Assembly: GCF_036324505.1 (NCBI RefSeq)
Contig: NC_086349.1
Span: 25,910,759 to 25,974,758, forward strand
DNA from: Eleginops maclovinus
Lineage: Eukaryota; Chordata; Actinopteri; Perciformes; Eleginopidae
DNA length: 64,000 nt
Reading direction: 5' to 3'
Shown: in pieces, positions 14,298 to 24,784 of the stretch
How the letters are laid out: every line of letters begins with the position of its first letter
How positions within the stretch are numbered: the first letter of the stretch is position 1
The notes under the pieces: generated by a model
What the model was told of the DNA's origin: nothing
Seen by the model: the letters and a program-made list of their open reading frames with translations, nothing else
Databases searched by the model: none
Translations under genes and position numbers: made by a program

Positions 14298-15206
14298 TAA
14301 GGAAAGGGGCACTTCACAGATGAAATCATGTCTACTGGATCTTAGGTTTAAGACTTTAATCCTATTTACAGAAAGGCTGCGTGACTTTACAGATGTTCAG
14401 ATAGCATTATTTTCCTTCCTGAACTTGGGGATTGGTGCACGTGTGTACCGTTTCCAACACCAGAATGCTAAACACAAAAACATGTGTGATTTATTTGTGA
14501 AGCAGCTATTTATCCCTACAGTAAGCCAGCAATCAGCTTCTTTCTGTAGCTGATGATCGACGTAGCTTCTCTGTTACGCTGATATTTAAAAACATGATGT
14601 ATAACCAGTGCATATTATAGGCTGTATCAGAGGCATTCTCCAGGCTGGAAACCCTACATTACATACCGGCCATTAACAGTGTTAGTGATGCTGTAACTTT
14701 AGTCTCTACTACAACATGTTTGACCTTAGTTCCCTTAGAGTACTGCTTCAATCACAAACAATATTTAACGATGTGTTCTTGTGTCTACAAATCAAGATCC
14801 CTTTTTTGGATGACAGTACCTTCATCCTTTTCCTCCTCCTCCTCCTCTGAATCGAAGGGATCCTCCATACTGAAAGACAAAGAGACATGCGGTATAAAGC
14901 AAGGTATTCAAAAGTCTTAAAAACCCAAATAGTTCCCTCTTTAAAACACAAATCTAGTCCTAAAGAACCTGTAAGATGATGTGATATGGCTTAATGAAAA
15001 TCATGCCTTGAAACATACGGTGTGTATACACACCGTGTGTTTAAAGGCATGAAAATCATGCCTTTAAACACACGGTGTGTATACACATTTTCTCCTATGA
15101 TCGAAGTCAACCTTATTGTCAATCTTTCAGTTTGTGTGTAAAGATAGAGAGATCGAAATACCATTTTCCACAATCCCGAGCAAAAGACTGTCCATAGCAG
15201 TTTAGT

Positions 15207-15271
<65 letters not shown>

Positions 15272-18200
15272 GTGTTAAAGTACAGGTCCACATACAGTGT
15301 ACGGAAAAAGGAGGAAGAAATAAGCTAAATTGTCAATGCTGTTGTCGTTTTATCCCATAAAAAAGATGTTTATTTGCCATGAATTTAGTGATTCATTGTA
15401 ATACTTAAAAGGGAGAGCATTGAAGTGATTTTTATTTACCAGTTGCTTTGGAGTAAAGCCACATCTGCTAACAGCGCTGCAGTCGGCCATAGGCGTTACA
15501 TATTTTAAAAAAGGGAACATTATTTACAAAAGAGCCCAATCCTCCACACGATCTCCACTTTATTTTGTATCTTAGACTCAGCTTTGACCACAAAAGCAGC
15601 TGATAAATGCAGAGGTGATATCTCAAATAAAGAGCAGCACCTCCACATTTCAAACGGCCGAGCAGCTGGTCACACACACCTGTTAGGGATAATTACACTC
15701 AATATCTGCTGATGCAGTTTGGCTGTTAATGTGCTGAATGAGCCCTTTTTTTTTTTAAACAGATAATGGTTGTGTGTTTTCTCGTTGTTCTGTTTCGCAC
15801 GGATCAGTTGCTGTACGGCTGCTCGGGGTTTTATTGCCAAATGCCTCGGCGATGACACTGCTCATTAGAGCGTTTGTTAAAATAGACGGCGAGGTGGGAA
15901 ATTACCGAGCGAGGAAAGGAGGACTGAGGGTCGTTGTAAAGTGCAAGCACAGGATCAGCCATTCATATCTCTATATTAAAGGCAATGCATCTGATTGAGG
16001 GGGCAGTGGGTACATTTAAATAATGGATATCAAGATGACACTTCCCCAGATGAATCACTTTGAGGGGATACGATTTGTGTTGTTTTCCTTACACACTTGA
16101 TGCATATAGAACATCCTGCTTTACATTTTGTTTTCTGTACATTTTTATTTCAACATGTATGTTTTGTAATGCTTTTCTATTTATATTCACATGTTTACCT
16201 TTTGAATTGTTTATTTCTAGTCTTTAAATTTCTATAATGTGCAATGCCTTGTCTTTTTATGCTTCTGCAACACAAACATTTCCCAAATTGGAGTGGGGTT
16301 TAGTGCATGTAAATGGTTTACAAAGGCTCAAATGTCCTTTTTTCACTTCCTGAACATCCTCCTACTGGCTGGCACTCTAAAAATGTGTACCGCTAAGGGG
16401 CGGGACATCACTAAGTGGTCGACCAATCACAACAGAGCCACAGCTAACCAATCAGAGCAGACTGTAAATTGTATTGTTTTACACACTGCACGTGAATAGG
16501 GTAAAACTTTTGCCCAACAGATATCACCACGAAACTTCCCCACTTTATAAGTGATATTAAGACAAGTTCTCTGAATCTGTTATGTGTAAATATGCAAATG
16601 AGTTGCTATTTTTCAACGCATTTGGGTCAAATCTAGACCCAAAGATACAAATATTGCTAAATAAACTCCTTAATATGGATTTAGGATGTTCTCGTTCCAC
16701 TAGTCTGCTTGTTATGGAAGCAAAATCGCCAGAAATCTAAATGCCTGTTTGTATTGCTTTGAAATCACGTGCAGGAATATTTCCTATAAGCAGGTTCTTG
16801 TGTTGACGGGTCGGTGGTACAACATTTCCAAAGGAGGCCGAATGAGCTAAAGGTCAAGCAGTGTGATGAGCGTGTGACAGGAACAAATGGGAACAACCTG
16901 ACCGGCTCTTCTTACTCCTGCTGCTTATTTCAGTTTGATACCAGCCGAGGGGATTTATCCTCTGATAGAGACCTTAAAAAGGGTCTTTGCATCACACGCG
17001 CCTGCTGATGCAAAGACATTAAATGTTAAGCTATGCACGTCCTGTCAGCGAGGGTTGAAGCTCTGATATGGAACGCCTGTGAGTTATATACTGTAATGAA
17101 ACCTAGTCTGATCCATGTAATCAGCTGCACATTTTTTAAGAAGATGATTGGTAAAGGCACACCCTTTCCAAGCCGCTCACAACAAGAGCATGCTCAGACC
17201 TGCAGTCTGATCTGACTCCCTGCATGATTAGAGATAAACAACCTCTGCTCTCCAAATCTACTGTACTGGAACATCATTTAATCCTCTCTGACAAGTCAAA
17301 TGAGAGGTCCATTGTTTGTCTCGAGACCCGTGCTCAGGTCGGCCAATCGGTCCAAAAAGGTGCAAGTTAAATATGTTATGAATGCATGAACTGTGGTCAC
17401 TTTATTCGTTAGCATGGAACTCGTTCGCTATGTTTTGGTATCACATGTGCGTCGTAAAATTATAGATAGTTAGAAATCGCCTGAGGTATCTTTGCTGCAT
17501 GTGAATCCATAGGCGTCATGTACACTGGGAACATGTTCTGAAAAGAGCGTGCACAAATAATTGTACACTTTTGAGAAGAATCTGGAGGACGGTTCACACT
17601 TATTGGTTGTATTTCTGGTGACCCGAGTGTGACACGTTTAATATTAGTAATAACTGAATAGAGAATAGCTTAGCAGCAGCGTAGCATCTTTCAAAGTTAC
17701 TGAACTAGTTGTCAAAATAAGTAGTAAAAGCATATGCAGATGAGGCCCCAGGTGATGTTGTAACACCCCACAGCGAGTTGATGCAAAATCCCGTCTAACC
17801 CTGAAGCCAGACTCATGGACAAACACACTGATACTGAAACAGAAACACAGCTCCTGCAAACCATGCACCATCACCATGCATAGGTATCCAGAGCCAGCTT
17901 AATATGGAAAGACTTGACTGAGATTTAAACTGAACTGAGAGTGTACTGTCGCTGTGATTCATATTACTGTGCAGGGAGTCAAATATTCTAATGTCTAGAC
18001 GTGTTTCATCCCACAGTCACCTTCCTCCCACCGGCTGCCTTGTTAATGCGTTCAAATCTAATTATCAGTGAACTTCAAAGCAGCTAATGAATCTGTAATG
18101 CCGCCACACATCCTGCTCCCCCGTCTCCCCCATTCAATCACTGCCTCCCCTCCATCCCTAACGATCACTCTGCAGATGTGGAGGCAGATTCTTTCCTTCA

Positions 18201-21200
18201 GTAAAAGTAGTGTCTGAAAATACTCCATCACAAGTACCAGTCCTAAGGTTACCTAAACTAAAGTGTGTTGCGTTGCAAGTCATGTTTTTATCCTAAGAAT
18301 CCTAGAAAAGTGTTTTGAACCATGAAGGACCAAAGTTAGCTTTCACATTACAGAAGTATTATAAGCAATATGTACACAAAAATAAAGGCAGTCATTAAGT
18401 CATTAAGCAGCGGTGCAACGGACTAAAGACATCAACTGATACGTTATGATAATACAGGTTAAGCTACCCAGCAGTTAATTAGGTAATTAAAATAAACTCA
18501 ACCCCTAAGAAGTGCAACCCTGAAGTGATTAATGCATCTTATAATTAAATACTTTAACCCAGATGTGTCCAAACTACGGAGGGGGGGCCAAAAGCGGCCC
18601 ATGGTCCATTTTGAATCATTCGGTCAATTAAAGTTAAAGACCTTTTCTAACAAATCTAAGTTAATGAGAAAAAGCCCAAAGTTTCATCAAGCTTGAAACA
18701 GACCTTCATATTTCCTCTTATTATCAGCAATCTGAGGCTCTTAAGGAATGAGCAGCCTACAGAATAAAAGAGGCCCTCTGGAGAGCTGGGATGTAGGCTG
18801 TAAAGCATTTCCAAGTATCTAGAATAATTGACCCACATTTGATTTGTTTTGCTAACTTATAACTTAACTGATGAGGCAGTATACCCCACCTCTAGTGAGG
18901 GGCCCAGACCTTCGTATGTTTTCCTGCCTGTGGCCCTCAGGGAAGAAAGTTTGGACACCCCTGCTTTAATCTATTGCTCTGTAATCGGCCATTTTGCAAA
19001 ATGAGTTATTTATCTTTTTGTTTCTTTTAAGTTTCTTTTGATGCTTTCACTTTTGTACTTTAACTGATGGAAGATTTTGAAAGTCACACTTTAATTAAGT
19101 AACTGTAGTATTTCGACTTATTGCTCATCCACACGTCCTCTCCTGTCTCTGCATCGTGAGATCTTTAACACACTTTCATTTTTCAAATAAACTCAAATGT
19201 TTTGATGGCATGAGACCTTTGCTGTTATATCTTGGTATCACGTGTGCATTTTTAATTAGATGTATTCCTCAAAGTAGTTGAGAAGTGGTTGATACCTTTC
19301 AAAGTATTCCACTTTACTGCTGATGTGACAATAACCAAAGCCTTTGATTCTTCCTCTCAGGGCTCAGCTGATTTAAACCCGGTAAAGTAAAGCAGTAGTT
19401 TGTGCAGCACTCCTGAGGGGAACAAGCCATCCTCCAGGACTCTGATAAAGGTCAGAGGTAGAGTGAATGTCGGGGAGCGTTAGCCTGAAAACGACACCTG
19501 CCCTTCGCCTATTTTGATCGCCTCACACACCACTGGATAATTGGCATTCTGTGAGTGAAGTTGCTCAAACACCAGCCAAAAATGAACTGAGTACATCTGA
19601 TACTTGAAAAATATAGCATTGATATGATCGTGTTAATAATAAACCCATGCTGCAAAAAAGCTCAGCGACGGAAGAGGTTCCCAGATCCTTTACTGCAGAT
19701 AAAATAGAAATACTATGGTCTTAAAAATCAAGCATTGAACATGAAACTTAAATAAATACACACAAAAAACCTGTTTTACAAGTACAAGTTAAATAGCAAC
19801 GATGAGTTTTAGATCATGTAGTGGAGTAAAAAGTACAATATTTACCTCCAAAATGTTGTATACTAGAAGTACATGCAGCCTAAATGGGAAAACATAAGTA
19901 CAAATATGTCAAAATAGCTCTAAAGTGTAATATTTCATACAGTTCCAGACGGCCATGGACAAGAATCTATAAAATAACTAAATTGGAGGAGAGTTTAACA
20001 GATGGGAGTCTTACTCTATTTGAAATGTTCTGTAGATAAATCTATTAAGTAGTAAAAGTAGAAGTACTCAGATTGTGTACTTGAGTAAAGTAGAAGTACT
20101 CAGATCTTGTACTTGAGTAAAAGTAGAAGTACTCAGGTCTTGTACTTGAGTAAAGTAGAAGTACTCAGATCTTGTACTTGAGTAAAGTAGAAGTACTCAG
20201 GTCTTGTACTTGAGTAAAGTAGAAGTACTCAGGTCTTGTTCTTGAGTGAAGTAGAAGTACTCAGGTCTTGTATTTGAGTAAAAGTAGAAGTACTCAGATC
20301 TTGTAGTTGAGTAAAGTAGAAGTACTCAGGTCTTGTACTTGAGTAAAGTAGAAGTACTCAGGTCTTGTACTTGAGTAAAGTAGAAGTACCAGAGTGTAGG
20401 AATACTCTGTCACAGTGAAAGTATTCTAAATGTTCCTCCAGTGAAAGTAGAAAGTACTCTCCTCTAAATGTACTTAAAGTAGCGACAGTAAAAGTAGTCA
20501 TTGTCTGATTGGTCCATTTCAGAATAATATCTCTGATATGTTTTATAATGATTGATCATTAAAGTGTTCTCAGAGCTGGTAAAGGTGCAGCTAGTTTGAA
20601 TGGCTTTGTATACTGCAGGGTAGCTGCTGGATTTACTGCAGGTGAACTAAAGTCTGATTTAAGGGAGATTATATTTACCATCATTCATCCTAATCTGCCT
20701 AGCAACTAAAGGGATTAAATAAATGTAGTGGAGTGAAAGTACAAAGTAGTCAAAAATGTACTTGAGTAAATGTACTTAGTTACTTCCAACGTTACAGTGT
20801 TTCATTGAGACTCGTCTGATAGAAGTCTCCAGGCAGATCTCCTCCAGAAAAGCTGAATGCTGGTTTGATCCCCTAACCCTCACCAGGAATTAGTCAGCCA
20901 CAGGATCCTGCAGCTGCTCTGAAGTCAGGTGCTTTGTGACGTTTCTCTCCCTGATTTTACGGTTTAAATACATGCTGTTTGCCTGGGACGTTTGCAGGGA
21001 TTATTCACACGTTTTATTTGGGTTATTTCTTTCATTTGAGTGCATATCTGATTCCCAGTGGGCATACAAGATTGAAAAAGGTGATTTTGCTGATTCATTT
21101 TGATTTATCAATGCACAGGTGATTGGTCTGCAAGGGAATTGAGTTTTGTCTTTGCAATTGGATATTCAGGGGAATTAATTACTACAAAAGAGACAAAACA

Positions 21201-22287
21201 AGGGGTGTGTTGGACCTTCTACTAAATCTACTAGATCAGTGCTTTGTATTAGATACCTGGGTCTAAATGTGTTATAATTCAGGAGTTTTTGAGCCTTTTT
21301 TTGAATTTGGGCACCTTACAACAGACCAATCTGTGGACGTCAGAGGTCAAGGCCAAAATACCTCACACACACTGAGTAAAATGTGCCTTCTCTGGTCTGT
21401 GTTTGTGGAATAAAAGCACACTTGTGACAGCAGATTTACCTGTAGGGTCTGGGAGGTTTCAGGATACCTCTTAACTGCTGCGTGTCGGTGTGTTTCAGAG
21501 CCAACTCCTCTTCATAGGACAGGAGCAGAGTCACCACATAGTTCATCTGGGAGTTATTGGCCCAGAAGTCTCCATCAGAGGTCTCATAGCGCACAACAAA
21601 CTCGATGCGAGAGCCATGAGTGATGTAAGGAGGAGCAAAGGACAGCTTGAAGGAGAACTGATCAGTGTTCCCATCATTAGAGCCCTGCACGTACTCGGCA
21701 GGGTGATCGAAGTAGGACGCCCAGCTGTCCATGGTAGATCTGATGTACACTGCTTTGTGGAAGGACACGTTCAGGACTCTGATCAGCCCGCTGAAAGCAA
21801 GGGGCTCATCCTCTACCGGGGAAATCTGCTCCACCTCCACTTTGCTGGCCTGCACAGCCTGCAGCAGGGCCCCCCCGCTAGGTGCAATGAACTCTGGGTA
21901 CACTTGATAAGTGGGCTCCCTCTCCGGCTTCCTATACTTTGCCTCCTCTTCTTCCCACCGTGCACTCTCCTCTTCACTGTCCGAGTCAAAGGCAACAAAT
22001 TCCTTCACATCCACCAGATCCCCACCTGTTGTGTCGGCGAATTGCACCTTCTTGCGCACGGACAGCGCCGATTGGATGCGTAAATACTCTGCGGTTTCAT
22101 CGTAGATGGAGTGGCCTCTCTTTCTAGGCACCGGGGAGCATCTGGGGATGAGGTGCACGTTTTCGCTGTCATCGTCTTCATCATCGTCATCATCGTCCAT
22201 GCAGTTTCTCTCTGCGTCCACGGCGGATCTGTCGATTTTAATGGTGGTGAAAAGGCCCTCCTGGCTTGGTATGGATAGAAAAGACAT
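10099..22287 (-). CDS. ppp1r3f: Protein phosphatase 1 regulatory subunit 3F-like, glycogen-targeting, four exons
   Basis: Joined exons on the minus strand: 22287-21440, 14869-14820, 14170-14088 and 10941-10099, giving 607 residues. All junctions are GT-AG and the phases agree (2, 1, 0). PPP1R3 proteins hold PP1 on glycogen so it dephosphorylates glycogen synthase and phosphorylase. Visible: Asp/Glu run 31-40; PP1-docking RVxF-type KKVQFAD at 79-85; CBM21 carbohydrate-binding domain about 165-255 with VLNVSFHKAVYIRSTMDSWAS and FVVRYETSDGDFWANN; then QLRGILKPPRPY, which also follows the domain in PPP1R3F; a low-complexity Ser/Pro/Glu-rich middle; and two hydrophobic segments in the last 37 residues (571-607), a tail anchor as in PPP1R3F and PPP1R3A. 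The WASYFDHPAEYV block favours PPP1R3F over PPP1R3A. An upstream in-frame GTG at 22299 is preceded by TGA, so the ATG at 22287 is taken as the start. The gene is head to head with tspyl2. Confidence 0.9.
11020..11078. repeat. (GA)n microsatellite
   Basis: 59 bases of GA, preceded by a short CACACACA run, inside ppp1r3f intron 3. Confidence 0.98.
11486..11781 (+). mobile_element. Candidate solo LTR, about 296 bp
   Basis: Starts TGTTATGAG and ends CCCTAACA, giving TGTTA/TAACA inverted termini. In the plus direction it holds a CCAAT site (CTAACCAATGAGAG), an A/T-rich TATA-like stretch (GGTTAAAATAGG) and an AATAAA hexamer (ATTAATAAATGC) followed by a T-rich stretch, the order expected of U3-R-U5. 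No matching target duplication was found (AAAGA versus TCAGC), so the boundaries are uncertain. Confidence 0.45.
12125..12468 (+). mobile_element. LTR-like segment, possible second solo LTR
   Basis: Has promoter and poly(A) order reminiscent of an LTR: GGATCGTGTTGCCAACAAGG, AACCAATGAGAACATAG, CTTTTAAGTTAGACC, then TTTTTGAATAAACACC and a T-rich end. Termini TG and CA can be chosen but without a target duplication. Low confidence. Confidence 0.3.
14088..14170 (-). CDS. ppp1r3f: ppp1r3f exon 3
   Basis: 83 bases between a TTTCCATCAGCAG acceptor and a GATGTGAGTA donor. It completes a split codon from exon 2 (phase 1 to 0) and encodes a segment ending VIIQPEIDID. Supported by splice sites and by being the only phase that joins exons 2 and 4 without stops. 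Confidence 0.8.
14171..14819 (-). other. ppp1r3f intron 2
   Basis: 649 bases, mostly unique sequence, with a (GT)n tract at 14223-14294. Confidence 0.75.
14223..14294. repeat. (TG)n microsatellite
   Basis: 72 bases of TG in ppp1r3f intron 2, only about 50 bases upstream of the exon 3 acceptor on the minus strand, where it reads as CA. Confidence 0.98.
14820..14869 (-). CDS. ppp1r3f: ppp1r3f exon 2 (50 bp)
   Basis: A TTTGTCTTTCAG acceptor precedes TATGGAGGATCCC and the exon ends GATGAAG before GTACTG. It joins exon 1 (AG plus T gives Ser) and encodes SMEDPFDSEEEEEEKDE, an acidic link. Similar small second exons occur in PPP1R3A-type genes. Confidence 0.78.
15002..15051. repeat. 50-bp near-perfect palindrome with an extra half-copy
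   Basis: The sequence from CATGCCTTGAAACATACGG to CCGTGTGTTTAAAGGCATG is its own reverse complement at 46 of 50 positions, centred on GTGTATACAC. A third arm copy follows directly at 15052-15086 (AAAATCATGCCTTTAAACAC). Confidence 0.95.
15209..15269. repeat. (GT)n microsatellite
   Basis: 61 bases of GT in ppp1r3f intron 1. Confidence 0.98.
16290..16500 (-). mobile_element. Family M element, 3'-truncated copy
   Basis: Minus-oriented copy with TTTAGTGCATGTAAATGG, GGGGCGGGACATCACTAAG, GACCAATCACAACAGAGCC and CTAACCAATCAGAGCAGACT. The far end is missing. Confidence 0.8.
18560..18963. mobile_element. hAT-type miniature element, 404 bp
   Basis: Ends CAGATGTGTCCAAACT and AGTTTGGACACCCCTG form an inverted repeat of the CAGGGGTGTCCAAAC type. 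Flanking 8-mers CTTTAACC and CTTTAATC match at 7 of 8 sites, as expected for an aged hAT target duplication. No ORF of note inside. Confidence 0.85.
19664..20800 (+). mobile_element. Dispersed teleost repeat carrying a 32/33-bp minisatellite, copy A
   Basis: Left end contains GAGGTTCCCAGATCCTTTACT and GTAGTGGAGTAAAAAGTACA; right end CTTGAGTAAATGTACTTAGT. Bases 20385-20690 recur nearly unchanged at 52249-52740. The minisatellite core is 20045-20395. Non-coding. Confidence 0.85.
20045..20395 (+). repeat. 32/33-bp minisatellite, array A (about 11 units)
   Basis: Unit of the form GAGTAAAGTAGAAGTACTCA followed by GATCTTGTACTT. Length alternates 32/33 with AAAG or AAAAG. Units contain the palindromes AGTACT and often AGATCT. 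Confidence 0.95.
21440..22287 (-). CDS. ppp1r3f: ppp1r3f exon 1 (PP1 docking and CBM21)
   Basis: Residues 1-282 plus two bases of codon 283. The donor is TACAG before GTAAAT; the frame runs only two bases further to TAA, which fits an exon end. It contains the acidic run, RVxF motif and the whole carbohydrate-binding domain. Confidence 0.94.
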
Positions 22288-23836
22288 TTCTGCAGACACT
22301 CATGGAAGCTGAGTACATATGGCGTCTCCAAAAAATTTAAAAAACAACACTACCAAAGGTTCATTATTTGCGCAGCAGTAGATCCAGTGCTGTTCCTGTT
22401 ACGCACAGAGCCTCTCTAGTCCAAGTGTGGCGTTAAATGTCACCCATGGAAACATGTGTTTGCTGCCAGCCCTTGTGATAGAGTATCCCCCGGTTTACAT
22501 GACTTTATGCACAGCAGTTTGGCTGCTGTCGCGGAAGGAGAAGCTCCTAATTTTAGCGCTGACCTACAGAGCACTCCATGCCCCAAATGTGTCTTTACCG
22601 TTGGTATAATCCTGCAACTCCCCCCTATTCTGTTTTGGTTTGGGCTGGATGAACGCCCACTACTGGAAATAGGATATAAATGTACAATTATATCAGCCTA
22701 TCAGCTTTCTCAGGTATGACAGGATTTTATTAGGATATATAGCATTATAATAAAACATCTTCAGTTGCAAAAGGAATAATAGGTCATTGAGAGTCCGCAA
22801 AAATATATACCATTTTTTATTGGAGTTTATTATTGTTACATGTCTTTCATATATTGTATTACAATGCACATATTTTATATACTTATTTCTGAATTGTATT
22901 TAAATTATTTCTCTATGTTTAGTTATATTTCTATTACAGAATGGGGGCAACTGCAACGTAATAAAAAAAATAGGCTAGAATAATAAATTAATAGACTAGC
23001 TATAGAAAATACAGTTAAAAATGCAGAATAGCTAAGAATGTACTGTAAAAGATCATTAAAAATGTAAACAAAGGATATTTTACAAACATTATAAGGGTGA
23101 AAAATGCAGCATTTTAAAAAACATTTTGAATGCAATGAGGCAGAGTACAAAATGTACAATTTAATTCCGAGGTCTGCAACCATATAGCTTTGAACTGCTA
23201 TATACTGTAATGCTATACATAGCCGGTTCATATGTTTGTGGGTAAACGTATACACATGTTGTTTTTATTGGTTAATGTTCGGATTAGGTCTCATTCTGGC
23301 TGCTCTCGCTGCTGCGCAGTTAAACCGCTGCTACAGTTATCACCGTGTAAACACACCCTTGTCGCTGATTGGCTGAGACATTTTAGCGCGGCGTGCTGCA
23401 GCCAATCACAGGATTGTTTTTCTGTCACGTCGTTGCACGAATAGTAGGCTAACGGATATTGCAAACACAAACTAACAAAAACAACGCGGGTTTGTTTCTA
23501 AAGACGGCACGGCACGGGAAGGTGTTTTAATGTGGACCCAGTCTTTCTTGTTGGACTTATATTCGTGAAAATGTGGAGCGAACATCGATGCGAGGACGCA
23601 CGAATTGGGTAACGTAAGCTAGTTAGCATTAGCTTGCTAATTCACCACAAGGCCGCTGAGAAAAACAACAAGCTTCCTGTTCTGAAGGATGTAGGTTACT
23701 TTACGATCCAAGTTATTACACCACAGCTGTTACCCAAGGAGCAAGTTCAGTGGTGCACACGATTTTAATATTAAGACTGTTTTTAGTTGCGCTTGCAGGC
23801 TATCTAGCGTGTTAGCTCTTCGGCTCGCTGGTTAGC
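22288..23836. promoter_or_regulatory. Shared intergenic promoter region of ppp1r3f and tspyl2
   Basis: The two genes diverge from this 1.55 kb. The middle part (22740-23200) is A/T-rich and looks inert. The tspyl2-proximal part (23280-23830) is G+C-richer and holds the paired CCAAT module at 23366-23408 and probably the tspyl2 5' UTR. TSS positions cannot be fixed by eye. Confidence 0.6.
23366..23408. promoter_or_regulatory. Facing CCAAT boxes around an E2F-like site
   Basis: TGATTGGCTG (23366-23375) and CAGCCAATCA (23399-23408) are a perfect 10-base inverted repeat, each an NF-Y CCAAT box, about 34 bases apart. TTTTAGCGCGGCG between them resembles an E2F site. It lies about 430 bases before the tspyl2 start codon. 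Confidence 0.6.
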
Positions 23837-24784
23837 ATGAGTGAAGTGACTGATTCCAAACAGTCCGCTGACTCTGCGTCCAGGAAACGCTGTTTGGAGC
23901 CCGATGGAGGCAGCGAGGTGCTCAGCAAGCACCCCAGAGTCAGGGAGACATCAGAGGAAGCGGGGGCCACTTCCGAAAGTTGCAAAAACAGTGAAGCAGA
24001 AGGGAAAGAAACAGCCAGGAAGGAGGACCAGTTAAAGGAGAGCGAGGGAAAAGCAGCTGCAGGTCTGCAGGGCTCAGATGACCCCTGTGCACCACCTGTC
24101 AACAACTCCAAAACCATCAGCCAAGATGCAAGCAATACAGACAAGCCACAGTCCTCAGATGCACAAGGCTCTGCAGAATCTAAGGAAATCACACAGAAAA
24201 CAGCAGGGGCAAAGCTGGGACCCTCAGCCTCTCTGGATCAGACCGACTCCGCAGCCATTGCAGCCGCTGAAGCTCTTGCCAGTCTCACAGGAGGAGACGG
24301 GGAAGACAGCCGAGAGACTCCTTGCTCCTCAGAAAAGGCTAAACAGGTGAAACCGGGGAGCAAGTTTAAACAGCGTGGGAGCCACCACCAGTCCTCGAAA
24401 ACAGGCTCCAGAACGCAGGCAGCTGCTGCAGACAGCTCCACGTCTGTGCACAGCACCGACAGAGAGGATGGAGACGAGATGCCGGAAGCAGATGAAGGAG
24501 ACGAATCCATGTCTGGATCCTCGTCCGATCAGAGCTCTTCTTTCCCGTCAGACAATGAGGACAATGAGGATGGGGAGTGTGCCATCGTGTCGGTGAAGAT
24601 GGCCCCGGAGATGAGGCAGTCGGTGGCCCTCCTGGCGCAGGTGCAGATGAGACTGGAGGCTCTGGAGAAGAAGAACGCTCGGCTTCACCAACGACTGGAG
24701 CTGAAGATTAGCCGTCAGCGGCGTCCACATCTGGATCAGCGCAGCTCCATCACGAAGACCATCCCCGGGTTCTGGGTCACAGCT
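23837..24784 (+). CDS. tspyl2: tspyl2 exon 1
   Basis: Residues 1-316: disordered N-terminus, dimerisation helix and start of the NAP fold up to PGFWVTA. Donor GCT before GTATCC, phase 0. The open frame continues 23 codons past the donor but loses family similarity at once. Confidence 0.93.

Larger units (their letters stand above)
14870..21439 (-). other. ppp1r3f intron 1
   Basis: 6.6 kb. Contains a near-perfect 50-bp palindrome (15002-15051), a (GT)n tract, a family M copy (16290-16500), a hAT miniature element (18560-18963) and a dispersed element with a 32/33-bp minisatellite (19664-20800). No further coding sequence is recognised. Confidence 0.75.

Noticed and set aside
14748..15293. Minus-strand ORFs around ppp1r3f exon 2
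   Set aside because: They read through exon 2 in the wrong frame or across a GT tract; only the 50-bp exon is supported.
21490..22083. 197-aa plus-strand ORF opposite ppp1r3f exon 1
   Set aside because: Antisense shadow of a conserved CBM21 exon.
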